Source: Planctomycetaceae bacterium
GTDB taxonomy: Bacteria > Planctomycetota > Phycisphaerae > Phycisphaerales > SM1A02
DNA length: 64,000 nt
Direction of reading: 5' to 3'
NCBI GenBank assembly: GCA_947492385.1
Contig: CANLMX010000003.1
Coordinates: 30,303 to 94,302 of the forward strand
In this document: one piece after another, positions 17,249 to 25,280 of the stretch
Position numbering within the stretch: position 1 is the stretch's first letter
How the letters are laid out: the number at the start of each line of letters is the position of its first letter
Position numbers and translations under genes: made by a program
The notes under the pieces: model-generated
Database searches by the model: none
What the model was told of the DNA's origin: nothing
What the model saw: only the letters and a program-made list of their open reading frames with translations

Positions 17249-18264
17249 CAGCCCAGCGCTTCCCACGACAGAAGTTCGCCGGCGCCGAAGTCGCGGCACG
17301 CGGTGCGACCGACGACCAAACCGATCTCGGAAGGCGGGATTCCCGTGCCCGGACGCAGGCACGTGAGGTCGGCGGCATCGATCTTCCTGCCTGCGGCGAT
17401 GGGCCTCGCGGCCGCCACGCTCCTACGCGCGACCGCACCGACCTCGAGTTCCGACGCCATCGGGCGCTTTTCGCCGTCGCCGAGCAGTTCCTCGACCTCA
17501 CGGATTCCCTTGACGAGGGCCGCGCATTCATCCACGGTGAGAGATGCACAGTGATCCGGTCCGGGGAGCGATCTGTCTAGCGTGAAGTGCTTCTCGATCA
17601 CCCGTGCGCCGAGCGCGACTGCGGCCAGCGATGCCTGGATGCCGAGCGTGTGATCGGAGTAGCCGACCGGCAGGCCCGTCGCCGCCGCGATCGACCGGAT
17701 CGCGAGCAGGTTCGCATCACCGGGCAGCGTCGGGTACGAAGACGTGCAGTGCAGCAGCACCAGGCTTCCGGTGCCGCGGATTCCGTGGCGTTCCACCACT
17801 CCGACCGCATGACGAACCTCGTCCATGGTCGCCATGCCGGTCGAGAGGATCACTGGCAGGCCGAGCCCCGCGATAGAACCAAGGAAGCCGTCGTTGGTGA
17901 GCTCGCCCGACGGGATCTTCATCCTGCGGACGCCGATGGAGGCCAGGAACCGCGCCGATTCCACGTCGAAGGGTGTTGACATGAACTCGATGCCGACGTC
18001 AAGGCATCGAGCCGCCAGCGCGAGGTGCGCATCCTCCGACAGCTCGAGTGCGCGGAGCATTTCCAGCTGCGATCCCGCGCCGACGGCGGCGCGCTGGTAC
18101 TCGGCCGTGGCGGCCGCGGGCGATGCCAGGAGGTCCGCACGGAACGTCTGGAACTTCACGGCGTCGGCGCCGCAGGCCGCCGCGGCTTCGACCATACGGA
18201 TGGCCCTGGGCAGGCTTCCGCAGTGGTTGACCCCCGCCTCGGCGATGACAAACGTTCTGCCCAT
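17248..18264 (-). CDS. neuB: N-acetylneuraminate/legionaminate synthase
   Basis: A 338-residue NeuB-family synthase. The TIM barrel begins FVIAEAGVNHCGSLPRAI and shows AVKFQTFRADLL, FMSTPFDVESARFL, MKIPSGELTN, LHCTSSYPTLP, GYSDHTLGI and VIEKHFTLDRSLPGPDH. The last about 70 residues form a SAF (antifreeze-like) domain with RPGTGIPPSEIGLVVGR. It condenses a 2-epimerised hexosamine with phosphoenolpyruvate to give a nine-carbon sugar acid. The ATG at 18264 is preferred over an in-frame TTG eight codons earlier because GAGGAG stands upstream at a workable distance. The active-site residues appear complete. Confidence 0.93.
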   Translation of the reverse strand: MGRTFVIAEAGVNHCGSLPRAIRMVEAAAACGADAVKFQTFRADLLASPAAATAEYQRAAVGAGSQLEMLRALELSEDAHLALAARCLDVGIEFMSTPFDVESARFLASIGVRRMKIPSGELTNDGFLGSIAGLGLPVILSTGMATMDEVRHAVGVVERHGIRGTGSLVLLHCTSSYPTLPGDANLLAIRSIAAATGLPVGYSDHTLGIQASLAAVALGARVIEKHFTLDRSLPGPDHCASLTVDECAALVKGIREVEELLGDGEKRPMASELEVGAVARRSVAAARPIAAGRKIDAADLTCLRPGTGIPPSEIGLVVGRTACRDFGAGELLSWEALG

Positions 18265-18293
18265 GGACCCGTGGCTCCTCGAGTTCAAGCATT

Positions 18294-18791
18294 CTAGGGC
18301 ACGGAAGGGCGCACGGCGTGCGGTGCGACCAGCGCGAACGCCACGAACCAGGCGAGGACCAGGGCGGCCTTCGAAAATCCGATCGGGCAGGAGACGAAGG
18401 TCCAGTCGCTAGCCGCGAGCCAGAAGGCGAGGAGGAGCGACGACGGCGCCGACGGATTGCGCTGCGCCGCACGCGGCCACAGGCCGGTGTCCGAGGTTAG
18501 CCACTCGCGGTCGATGAACGCATGGAATACGACGAGCGCCGCGAGCGTAAGGACGCGCACCGCGTTCACCGCCGTCAGGAGAACCTGGCGCCCGGTGACC
18601 AGGACGGTGCGGCAGCACTCCTGCGACGCGTGCTCGGCCACGGCGATGGCGATTGCTAGCGTAGCCACGCGGTTGGAGAGACTGGCGAACCACCGTAGGG
18701 CGAGGTAGAGGCTGAGAAGCGCCCACAGATAGTGCGCCAAGAAATGCCTCCACGATGAGGCGAGCGCCCCATCTAGGTCTGGATCCGTCAT
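18294..18791 (-). CDS. small multi-spanning membrane protein of unknown function
   Basis: A 165-residue hydrophobic protein that I do not recognise. Probable membrane segments are FLAHYLWALLSLYLALRWFA, VATLAIAIAVAEHA, VLLTAVNAVRVLTLAALVVF and KAALVLAWFVAFALVAPHAV. Between them lie His, Trp and Cys residues (EHASQECCRTV). It ends 29 bases before neuB and is on the same strand, so it travels with the nonulosonic acid genes. It may be a membrane factor for modification or transfer of the sugar. Together with the 51-residue hydrophobic frame just upstream it might be the remains of one larger membrane protein. Confidence 0.5.
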   Translation of the reverse strand: MTDPDLDGALASSWRHFLAHYLWALLSLYLALRWFASLSNRVATLAIAIAVAEHASQECCRTVLVTGRQVLLTAVNAVRVLTLAALVVFHAFIDREWLTSDTGLWPRAAQRNPSAPSSLLLAFWLAASDWTFVSCPIGFSKAALVLAWFVAFALVAPHAVRPSVP

Positions 18792-18824
18792 CGCGTGCGA
18801 ACGACGCTGGAGGTCGACGTCGCG

Positions 18825-18980
18825 CTAAAAACTGACCGAAGGGCCGATCAGGCCCACCATGAGCGTGGCCGTCCCGAACTGTGCCGCGGCCGGCGCCAGC
18901 ATCACATTTACGCACGCAAGCACGAGCAGCGAACGTAAACAGAACTCGACGAGTTCAGGCGCTGCGGTCGTACTCTTCAC
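18825..18980 (-). CDS. possible 51-residue membrane peptide
   Basis: This minus-strand frame opens with GTG and ends at TAG. It encodes 51 residues with two hydrophobic stretches: SLLVLACVNVMLAPAAA and TATLMVGLIGPSVSF. It fills most of the otherwise empty 216-bp gap between the SDR gene and the 165-residue membrane protein. Third codon positions are GC-rich, as in real genes here. No ribosome-binding site is clear and no family is known. It may be a genuine small membrane protein or the front part of a frameshifted larger one. Confidence 0.3.
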   Translation of the reverse strand: MKSTTAAPELVEFCLRSLLVLACVNVMLAPAAAQFGTATLMVGLIGPSVSF

Positions 18981-19007
18981 GCAGCCAACCGGGGGCAGGC
19001 AAATCGT

Positions 19008-19820
19008 TCACCAGCACGTCCAGCCCCCGTCAACGACCAGCTCCTGGCCGGTGACATAGGACGCGTCGTCGGACAGCAGGAACGTCGCGGCGGGCACCAT
19101 CTCCCCTGCCTCGGCCATCCGGCCGAGCGGCACACGCGTCGAATAGAGCTTTGAAAAGCGGCCGTTCTGGCCGCTCAAGACCCCGCCGGGCACCAGCGTG
19201 TTTACGCGGATCCCGTGCGGCGCCCAGTGGGTCGCGAGCCACCTCGAGAGCCCGACGACGGCGGCCTTCGAGGCGGCGTACACGGCCGGCGTGTTGATCG
19301 GGCCGCCGAGGTATTCCGAACCGTCGTAGATCCTCGGGTCGGGGGCGACCAGCCCGTAGATGGAAGCGGTCTGAAGCACTGCACCGCCGCCGCCGCGCTC
19401 GACCATGTGGCGGCCGACCGCTTTGGCGACGAGGAACATGCCGTCGACGTTGACCGACATCACCTCGCGCCACGTGTCGGGCGAGTAATCCTCGAACGGC
19501 GCGAAGAACGCCCGCAGGTCGCGGCTCTTGGTCGCAGCGTTGTTGTGGAGCGCGTCGATCCGGCCAAAGCCCGACAGGACGGACGCGATGCACGCATCCA
19601 CCGATGCGGGGGCGGAGACGTCGCACGCGAAGCCGCGGGCCGAGCCGCCGACAGAGGCCGCGACCTCGGCAGCGGCGGCGGCGTCGATGTCGATCACTGC
19701 GACCCGTGCGCCTGCGGCCGCGAACCCCGCGCAGAAATGTCTGCCGAGGATCCCGGCACCGCCGGTGACCACGACCACGCGGCCGTCGAGGCTGCTCGGG
19801 CGCGGGGGCGAAGGCATCAT
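19008..19820 (-). CDS. short-chain dehydrogenase/reductase (PtmA-like)
   Basis: A 270-residue SDR. The cofactor motif is VVVTGGAGILGRHFC, with VAVIDID at the end of strand two (an Asp there suggests NAD(H)). The catalytic Ser is in LQTASIYG and the catalytic pair in YAASK. The family ending ATFLLSDDASYVTGQELVVDGG is complete. SDRs of this kind (PtmA) occur in Campylobacter flagellin legionaminic acid loci together with NeuB- and NeuC-like genes, where they belong to the GDP-sugar branch. The gene sits four bases after the class III aminotransferase. Its substrate is not determined by sequence alone. Confidence 0.85.
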   Translation of the reverse strand: MMPSPPRPSSLDGRVVVVTGGAGILGRHFCAGFAAAGARVAVIDIDAAAAAEVAASVGGSARGFACDVSAPASVDACIASVLSGFGRIDALHNNAATKSRDLRAFFAPFEDYSPDTWREVMSVNVDGMFLVAKAVGRHMVERGGGGAVLQTASIYGLVAPDPRIYDGSEYLGGPINTPAVYAASKAAVVGLSRWLATHWAPHGIRVNTLVPGGVLSGQNGRFSKLYSTRVPLGRMAEAGEMVPAATFLLSDDASYVTGQELVVDGGWTCW

Positions 19821-19823
19821 GGC

Positions 19824-21242
19824 TCAGTTACGCTCCCGGAACACCGGACGCGCGGGCGGGCCCTCGAGGAACCGCTCCCACCCGTCCTGCAGCGCGGAGG
19901 CGTAGGTGCCGAGCGCTCCCTCGAACGCGGAGAGCGTCAGGTCGAGTTCAGGCTCGCCGTGCGACTGAGAAAACGCGACCCAGGGCATCATCACGCCGCG
20001 CCGCAGGAGTTCCTGCACGAGGAGCGTGCGGAACCCCGGCGATGCGACGCCGTCGGGGCCGGTCGCCACGAGGTTCAGCGCGACCGGGGGACCGTCGAGC
20101 CTCACGTAGGGCCCCAGGCCGCGCGAGGCGGAGAGCTCGTTGAGGCCGCGCTGGAGACGCCGGCCGAAACTCCAGAGATGCCCGACGACCTCCTCCTCGC
20201 GGTAGATCCGGACGGTCTCGAGGAACGCCCCGAGGCCGGTCATCTCGGCACCATGCGTCGTCGATAGCAGGAACGTCCGCTCGGCGCCGGGACGGTCGAT
20301 TGCGCCGACCTCCATCACGTCGCGGCGGCCGCCGACGGCGGCGACGGAGAACCCGTTGGCCATCGCCTTCCCGAACGTCGAGAGATCCGGCGTGACGCCG
20401 AAGACCGCCTGTGCGCCGGCGATGTGCCAGCGGAACCCGGTGATCATCTCGTCAAGGATCAGCAGCGCGCCGTCGGCACGGCACATGTCCTGCACCACCC
20501 GGAGGAAGTTGCCTGACGACGAGGGGCACGCCCCCGCACAGCACCCGGTCGACGCGAGCCGAGCCGCGCACTCGCCGGGGCAGGGGACGAGCGCGGTCGC
20601 TGGCTCGAGCATCACCGCCGCCACCTGGCCGGGATGTTCGTCGAGGAGGCGGCGAAGCGAGGCGGGATCACCATAGTCGAAGAGCAGCGTCGCGGCGTGG
20701 AACTCGCTCGGGATGCCGCGCCTGACGGGCGTCGTGCCGATGAACCAGTCGTCGAACGAGAAGAACGGCTGCTGCCGCGGCACGCACACGTACCTGCGGT
20801 CGGTGAAAGCCCGGGCGATCTTCACGGCGGCGGTCGTCACGTTCGAGCCGTTCTTGGCGAACTTCACCATCTCGACGGACGGTACGAGCCCGATGAGCGC
20901 CTCGGCCGCGTGGAGCTCGGTCAGGGACGGCCTGGTCAGCCCGATGCCCTTCGACATCTCCGCGGCAGCGGCCGCGTTCACCCGGTCGTCGGCGTAGCCG
21001 AGCGTCACCGAACGGAGCGCCATCCCGTAGTCGAGGTACCGGTTGCCGTCGGCGTCCCAAACGTACGCGCCCTTCCCGCGCGCGAGCGCGGGCGGCGCGA
21101 TCCTCGGGAACTGGTCATCGCCGCGCGAGTAGGTATGGGCGCCGCCGGGAATGGCCCGATGGAGCCGGGCGCGCAGTTCCTCGTCGCCGGAATCGCCGGC
21201 GGTGGCTGGGGCGCGAGAGGATGTCAGCCTGATGTCCGCCAT
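19824..21242 (-). CDS. class III PLP aminotransferase (glutamate-1-semialdehyde aminomutase-like)
   Basis: A 472-residue aminotransferase. Family blocks are YSRGDDQFPRIAPP, the PLP region KNGSNVTTAAVKIARAF, ILDEMITGFRWH and the Schiff-base Lys292 in LSTFGKAMANGFS. It is clearly of the GSA-aminomutase branch, yet it lies inside a nonulosonic acid operon, where such homologues modify sugars, not haem precursors. Residues 221-239 hold an unusual insert with five cysteines (PCPGECAARLASTGCCAGAC) before the active-site Asp. This is not part of the usual fold and could bind a metal. The 3' end is four bases from the SDR start; the 5' end overlaps the acyltransferase gene by 19 bases. Confidence 0.83.
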   Translation of the reverse strand: MADIRLTSSRAPATAGDSGDEELRARLHRAIPGGAHTYSRGDDQFPRIAPPALARGKGAYVWDADGNRYLDYGMALRSVTLGYADDRVNAAAAAEMSKGIGLTRPSLTELHAAEALIGLVPSVEMVKFAKNGSNVTTAAVKIARAFTDRRYVCVPRQQPFFSFDDWFIGTTPVRRGIPSEFHAATLLFDYGDPASLRRLLDEHPGQVAAVMLEPATALVPCPGECAARLASTGCCAGACPSSSGNFLRVVQDMCRADGALLILDEMITGFRWHIAGAQAVFGVTPDLSTFGKAMANGFSVAAVGGRRDVMEVGAIDRPGAERTFLLSTTHGAEMTGLGAFLETVRIYREEEVVGHLWSFGRRLQRGLNELSASRGLGPYVRLDGPPVALNLVATGPDGVASPGFRTLLVQELLRRGVMMPWVAFSQSHGEPELDLTLSAFEGALGTYASALQDGWERFLEGPPARPVFRERN

Positions 21243-21895
21243 ATCCGGTGGTCCGGCGCGCGCGGGGAAACCACGCAGTCGCGGGGGTTCCCAATATACA
21301 GCGACCCCGCGGGAAGGTCCCTGTCGATGACCAGCGACTCCGCGGCGATGGTGCAGCCGTCACCGACGCGCGATCGCCCGAGCACCGCCGAACCCGGGTG
21401 CATCGTGACCCCGCTGCCGATCTCCGGGTAGTGGCCGTGGTTACTGCCGATGCCGCAGCGCTGGTACGCCACGAGGCGCTCGCCGTACCTCGCCCGCCCC
21501 AGCACCGTGCCCAGCGGGTGCACCAGCAGGAACACGCGCGGTAGCTCGACCTCGAAGTAGATGTCGCAGCCGTGGAGCGCCTTGTTGAGGAGGAAGAGCT
21601 TCTTGCGCAGGTGCGGCGCGCCGTCCCTGAGGTGGAGCTCCCGCGCGAGGAAGTAGAGCCACATGGCGTACTGGTCCCCGTGGAGGTGGTCGAAGACCGC
21701 GCTCGTGCCGTCGAAGAAGTAGCGGTTGTCGACCTCCGTGAAGCACTCCTCGACGCGCAGGACGGACGCCTGGGCGGCAGCCACCAGGTCCGCGGGGTGC
21801 GCGGCCTCGCCGTCGGGGAACAGCGAATTCACCTGCGCCGCGGCGAGCGCGCACAGGCCGTCGAGCGGCAGCGACGTCCGGACGCGGACGCTCAA
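21224..21895 (-). CDS. serine acetyltransferase-like hexapeptide acyltransferase
   Basis: Read from the TTG that overlaps the hisF stop (TTGA), the product is 223 residues. The first about 110 residues are helical with VDNRYFFDGTSAVFDHLHGD and a WLYFLARELHLRDG segment. The C-terminal half is a left-handed beta helix: GIGSNHGHYPEIGSGVTMHP, then SAVLGRSRVGDGCTIAAESL and a final DLPAGSLYIGNPRDCV. The His in the NHGHYP region could be the catalytic base. The layout recalls CysE-type serine O-acetyltransferases, but the operon suggests N- or O-acylation of a sugar. The longer open frame upstream is only the shadow of hisF. Confidence 0.75.
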   Translation of the reverse strand: MSVRVRTSLPLDGLCALAAAQVNSLFPDGEAAHPADLVAAAQASVLRVEECFTEVDNRYFFDGTSAVFDHLHGDQYAMWLYFLARELHLRDGAPHLRKKLFLLNKALHGCDIYFEVELPRVFLLVHPLGTVLGRARYGERLVAYQRCGIGSNHGHYPEIGSGVTMHPGSAVLGRSRVGDGCTIAAESLVIDRDLPAGSLYIGNPRDCVVSPRAPDHRIWRTSG

Positions 21896-22668
21896 CTGTG
21901 GCCCCCGAGTTGCGAGCGCACCGGGAACCCGTTGCTCGCGAGGTAGGTACGAAGCTTGATGGGGCTGTGGTCGGAGAAGAGAAACATGCTGCTCACGGTG
22001 ATGGCGGACACGCCCGTTCGCAGGGCCTCGGCGCAGTCCCGAAGCGAGCCGGCGCCGCTCGACGCGATTACCGGGACGTCGAGGCGCGAAGCGGCGGCGG
22101 CGAGTAGCTCGAGGTCGTAGCCGGACATCGATCCGTCGCGGTCGATGGAGCACAGCATCACCTCGCCGGCGTGCATGTCCTGCATGCGGAGCGCCCATTC
22201 GAGCGGGTCCATCGCCGTGTCGGTGGTCCCGCACCGGGACGCCACGTGCCGGGCCCCGCCGTCGACGGTGCGGTAGTCGATCGAGACGACGATGCACTGG
22301 TCGCCGAACCTCGACGCCGCCTCGCGCACGAACCCGGGGCGCTCGACAGCCGCGGTGTTGATGCTCACCTTGTCAGCACCCGCCTTGAGGAGTACCTCGA
22401 TCTGCTCGAGCGACCGGATGCCTCCGCCGACGGTGAACGGCATGAAGACCTCTTCGGAGACGCGCTCGACCACCGATCCGTCCGCCGGGCGACCCTCGGG
22501 CGTGGCGTCGATGTCGAGGAAGACCAGCTCGTCGGCGCCATAGGCGTCGTACACGCGGGCGGTCGACACAGGGTTGCCCGCCTCGCGGAGGTTGCCGTGG
22601 AAACCGACCCCCTTTACGAGGCGGCCCCTCGAGAGCAGGAACTTGGGGATGATCCGCTGCTTCAGCAT
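21892..22668 (-). CDS. HisF-like glycan amidation protein (WbuZ-type)
   Basis: A 258-residue TIM barrel of the imidazoleglycerol-phosphate synthase cyclase family. It starts [20 protein letters not shown]; in true HisF the equivalent of FLL is CLDV, whose Asp is catalytic, so that residue is missing here. The second catalytic Asp is retained in [11 protein letters not shown]. The blocks [28 protein letters not shown] and [16 protein letters not shown] match surface-polysaccharide paralogues. With the HisH-like partner it should deliver ammonia to the WbpG-type enzyme rather than make histidine precursors. It overlaps the HisH-like gene by seven bases. No other his gene is nearby. Confidence 0.88.
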   Translation of the reverse strand: MLKQRIIPKFLLSRGRLVKGVGFHGNLREAGNPVSTARVYDAYGADELVFLDIDATPEGRPADGSVVERVSEEVFMPFTVGGGIRSLEQIEVLLKAGADKVSINTAAVERPGFVREAASRFGDQCIVVSIDYRTVDGGARHVASRCGTTDTAMDPLEWALRMQDMHAGEVMLCSIDRDGSMSGYDLELLAAAASRLDVPVIASSGAGSLRDCAEALRTGVSAITVSSMFLFSDHSPIKLRTYLASNGFPVRSQLGGHS

Positions 22669-23285
22669 GGCGGCTCCCACTCAAGCCAGTTACGCAGCAG
22701 GCGGACTCCGTTGTCCTGGCTCTTCTCGGGGTGGAACTGGGTGGCCGTGACATTACGGAAGCGCACCGCGGCGGCGAAGCCGACGCCATGCTCCGCGGTC
22801 GCCACGACGTTGGCCGGGTCGCGGCAGACGACGTGGTAGCTGTGGACGAAGTAGAAGTTCGACTCTGCGGGCCGGATCCCCCGGAAAAGCGGGTCGGCGG
22901 CGGCGAAGCGGACCGAGTTCCAGCCGACGTGCGGGACCTTCAGCCCGGGGGCGTACGGGAGCCGCACCACGTCCGCGTCGATCCACCCGAGTCCCTCGTG
23001 GCGGCCGTGTTCCTTGCTAGCACGTGCGAGGAGCTGCATGCCCAGGCAGATTCCCAGCATCGGCTTGCGGGCCCCCAGCACCTCCGCGACGAGCGCCTGC
23101 TCCAAGCCCCTTGCTCTCAGCGCGGCGATCGCGTCGCCGAACGCCCCGACCCCGGGCAGCACGATACGGTCGGCCCGGCGCAGCGCCTCCGGCGACGAGG
23201 TTGTCTCCACGGCGGCACCGACGGCCGCGAGTGCGTTCGAGAGCGACCGCAGGTTCCCCATCCCATAGTCGACGAGGGCGATCAT
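22662..23285 (-). CDS. HisH-like glutamine amidotransferase (WbuY-type)
   Basis: A 207-residue class I glutamine amidotransferase starting MIALVDYGMGNLRSLSNAL. The nucleophile Cys is in MLGICLGMQLL, the oxyanion region in LPGVGAFGDAI, and the catalytic His and Glu in ATQFHPEKSQDNG. It hydrolyses glutamine and passes ammonia to the HisF-like barrel encoded directly after it. In P. aeruginosa O-antigen and Campylobacter flagellar sugar loci this pair supports an N-acetyl-sugar amidotransferase. It overlaps the wbpG-like gene by four bases (ATGA), which indicates tight coupling. Confidence 0.9.
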   Translation of the reverse strand: MIALVDYGMGNLRSLSNALAAVGAAVETTSSPEALRRADRIVLPGVGAFGDAIAALRARGLEQALVAEVLGARKPMLGICLGMQLLARASKEHGRHEGLGWIDADVVRLPYAPGLKVPHVGWNSVRFAAADPLFRGIRPAESNFYFVHSYHVVCRDPANVVATAEHGVGFAAAVRFRNVTATQFHPEKSQDNGVRLLRNWLEWEPPC

Positions 23286-24469
23286 ACGTACTTCGCGACA
23301 CGGCCCGACCCGTCGCGCTGCCCGACGGACTCGCCGCCGGAAGGCACGAACCACCGGGGCATGTCGGGAAGCGGCGGCCCTTCCGGCACGGACGTCCGGT
23401 CGAACGCCCATGGATAGACCTGGTGCTTGGCGAGGATCCCGTAGAACTCCTCCTCGGTGATCTGGAGGATCCCCAGGAACCAGTCCATTGACGCCGGGCG
23501 CCGACCGTCGTGCAGCTGCTCGAGCGCCAGGCCCTCGCCGCGCGAGAGCCGGCCGTTGCGGATGTCGATGCTCGCGAGGTGGTTGGTGCGTCCATAGCCC
23601 CGCTTCACGAACTTGGCGTAATCGCGCATGCCCTGGAACATGCACTCGATCTTCTCGTAGTCGTACTCGGGCGGGACGCCCTCCACCGCCTGGCCCTGCC
23701 AGCCGAGCTCGCGCTTGATGATCTCGACCTGGCGCTTGGTGTCCCACTGGATGTAGCTGCCGAGGCATATCGAGTGCACGCGCAGCGCCAGGAGGTCCTT
23801 GCGCTTCGGGTAGTCGAACATCCAGAGGTCGCGACGGTCGACGCGTCCGCCGAGGAACTCGAACATGTCGTCGGCGGTGATTCCCTGGTTCATGATGCGG
23901 TTGAACCGCCGCTCGTCGACCTCCTCCATCTCCTCGAACGTGTACCAACTGTGGTACTCGGCCGTTGATTCGCCCCAGATCACCAGCGGGATGCCGAAGC
24001 GGACGGCCATGTGCATCACGCCGGCATAGATCCCGGTGTGGCAGTGCCAGCAGAAGTCGCCCCGCCGGCGCAGCGACTCGAGCATCAGCTCGCGGACGAC
24101 CCGGAAGCTGGTGGTGAACTCGACGACGTCGACGCCGAGCGCCGTGAAGGCCCGGAGGTTGTTCTCGCCGACCAGCGGCCGGTATCCCCAGTGGTTGTAG
24201 CGGACCACGAGCGGCTTGAGGCCGAGGACCTTCACGACGTACCACAGCTGGAAGGCGCTGTCCTTGCCGCCGCTGAACGGGACGATGCAGTCGTAGAGCC
24301 CCTTGCCCTTGTACTGCGCCACCAGCTCGAGCAGCTGCTCCATGCGCGCGGCCCAGTCGATCGACTCCTTCTTGAACTCGATCTGCCGGCAGACGCTGCA
24401 GACCCCCTGTGCGTCGAACGTGATGCTGTCGACCGTCTCCTTCACCAGGCACTTCACGCACTGCTTCAT
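23282..24469 (-). CDS. N-acetyl sugar amidotransferase (WbpG/PseA-like)
   Basis: A 395-residue PP-loop enzyme. The N-terminus is MKQCVKCLVKETVDS with CSVCRQ after it, four cysteines that may bind zinc. The ATP PP-loop is CIVPFSGGKDSAFQLWYVV, followed by LGLKPLVVRYNHWGYRP. Further on are FCWHCHTGIYAGVMH and LVIWGESTAEYHSW, typical of the WbpG/PseA/LegG-neighbour group. Relatives convert an N-acetyl group of a sugar into N-acetimidoyl using ammonia from HisH/HisF-like partners. In this operon the likely substrate is the nonulosonic acid. A ManNAc3NAcA-type sugar from the wbp genes at 32-34.7 kb is an alternative. Confidence 0.9.
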   Translation of the reverse strand: MKQCVKCLVKETVDSITFDAQGVCSVCRQIEFKKESIDWAARMEQLLELVAQYKGKGLYDCIVPFSGGKDSAFQLWYVVKVLGLKPLVVRYNHWGYRPLVGENNLRAFTALGVDVVEFTTSFRVVRELMLESLRRRGDFCWHCHTGIYAGVMHMAVRFGIPLVIWGESTAEYHSWYTFEEMEEVDERRFNRIMNQGITADDMFEFLGGRVDRRDLWMFDYPKRKDLLALRVHSICLGSYIQWDTKRQVEIIKRELGWQGQAVEGVPPEYDYEKIECMFQGMRDYAKFVKRGYGRTNHLASIDIRNGRLSRGEGLALEQLHDGRRPASMDWFLGILQITEEEFYGILAKHQVYPWAFDRTSVPEGPPLPDMPRWFVPSGGESVGQRDGSGRVAKYV

Positions 24470-25203
24470 CCGTCGGTCCTCGGGGAGAGTTTTGCGAGCC
24501 GCGCGGCGACCGCCTCGATGCACACAAGGTCGAGGAGGTCGTCCACCTCCATCGCCTTGTGGCGCGGCATGACGTGGCCCATCGTACGCGAGTGGCAGAA
24601 CGACCTCGACTCCCGGAAGGCCGGAACCGCGGACGCGTACAGCGAACCGTCCAGCCGGTAGACGGGCGGCAGGTCCTGGCGGCGCGGCAGGCCTCCGAAC
24701 CCGCCTCCCGCGTACGGCGCGGCCAGTCCGTGCGAGTCGAGCGCGACCGCGAACGCCGGATGCTCGGCCTCCGTACGCACCACCCCGACGATCGCGTCGG
24801 CGTGCCTTCGGGAGCCGTGCAGCCGGGACAGCGCCTCGTCCACGTCGCGGGACTCAGTCAGCGGCGACGTCGGTTCGAGCAGCACGAGGTAGTCGAAGCG
24901 GTCGCCCGCGGCCTCGAGCGCGTCGAGGGCATGTATCACGACGTCGGACGTCGGCGAATGATCTCCCGCGAGTTCCGCCGGGCGCATGAACGGGACGTCC
25001 GCGCCGGCGGCACGGGCAAGCGCTGCGAGGTCGGGGTCGTCGGTAGAGACGATCACACGGTCAATGCACCTCGCGCCGAGCGCCGCGGCGACGGGCCAAG
25101 CGACGAGGGGTCGGCCGAGGAGCAGGCACGCGTTCTTCCCGGGAAGGCCCTTCGAGCCACCCCGAGCGGGCACAATGGCTAGGACTCTCGAACCGCCGAT
25201 CAT
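24466..25203 (-). CDS. neuA: CMP-nonulosonate cytidylyltransferase (NeuA-like)
   Basis: A 245-residue acylneuraminate cytidylyltransferase. The nucleotide-binding start is LAIVPARGGSKGLPGKN, followed by VIVSTDDPDLAALA, the Mg-binding region VLLEPTSPLTESRDVDEAL, and the C-terminal YRLDGSLYAS block with the conserved Asp. It activates the nine-carbon acid with CTP, giving the CMP-sugar used by sialyl-type transferases. It is the first gene of the operon; the stop overlaps the wbpG-like start (ATGA). No good ribosome-binding site is visible before the ATG, and a promoter should lie in 25204-25404. The exact sugar cannot be read from sequence. Confidence 0.9.
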   Translation of the reverse strand: MIGGSRVLAIVPARGGSKGLPGKNACLLLGRPLVAWPVAAALGARCIDRVIVSTDDPDLAALARAAGADVPFMRPAELAGDHSPTSDVVIHALDALEAAGDRFDYLVLLEPTSPLTESRDVDEALSRLHGSRRHADAIVGVVRTEAEHPAFAVALDSHGLAAPYAGGGFGGLPRRQDLPPVYRLDGSLYASAVPAFRESRSFCHSRTMGHVMPRHKAMEVDDLLDLVCIEAVAARLAKLSPRTDG

Positions 25204-25280
25204 TGGGGAGGGAGGATAGCGGCCGCCGAGCCGAGCAAGCGGCCGAACCGGTCACAGTCCTTGAAAAACGCCGAGATCGC

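Noticed and set aside
19824..21242. Haem biosynthesis hemL.
   Set aside because: Although the fold is GSA-aminomutase-like, the gene is locked in a sugar operon and has an atypical Cys-rich insert; no other haem gene is near.
21892..23285. Histidine biosynthesis genes hisH and hisF.
   Set aside because: They overlap a WbpG-type amidotransferase, lie among nonulosonic acid genes, and the HisF-like protein lacks the first catalytic Asp. They are glycan-amidation paralogues.
24466..25203. kdsB (CMP-Kdo synthetase) as the identity of the cytidylyltransferase.
   Set aside because: The PARGGSKGLPGKN start and the adjacency to neuB and neuC fit acylneuraminate-type enzymes; KdsB has a different start and context.
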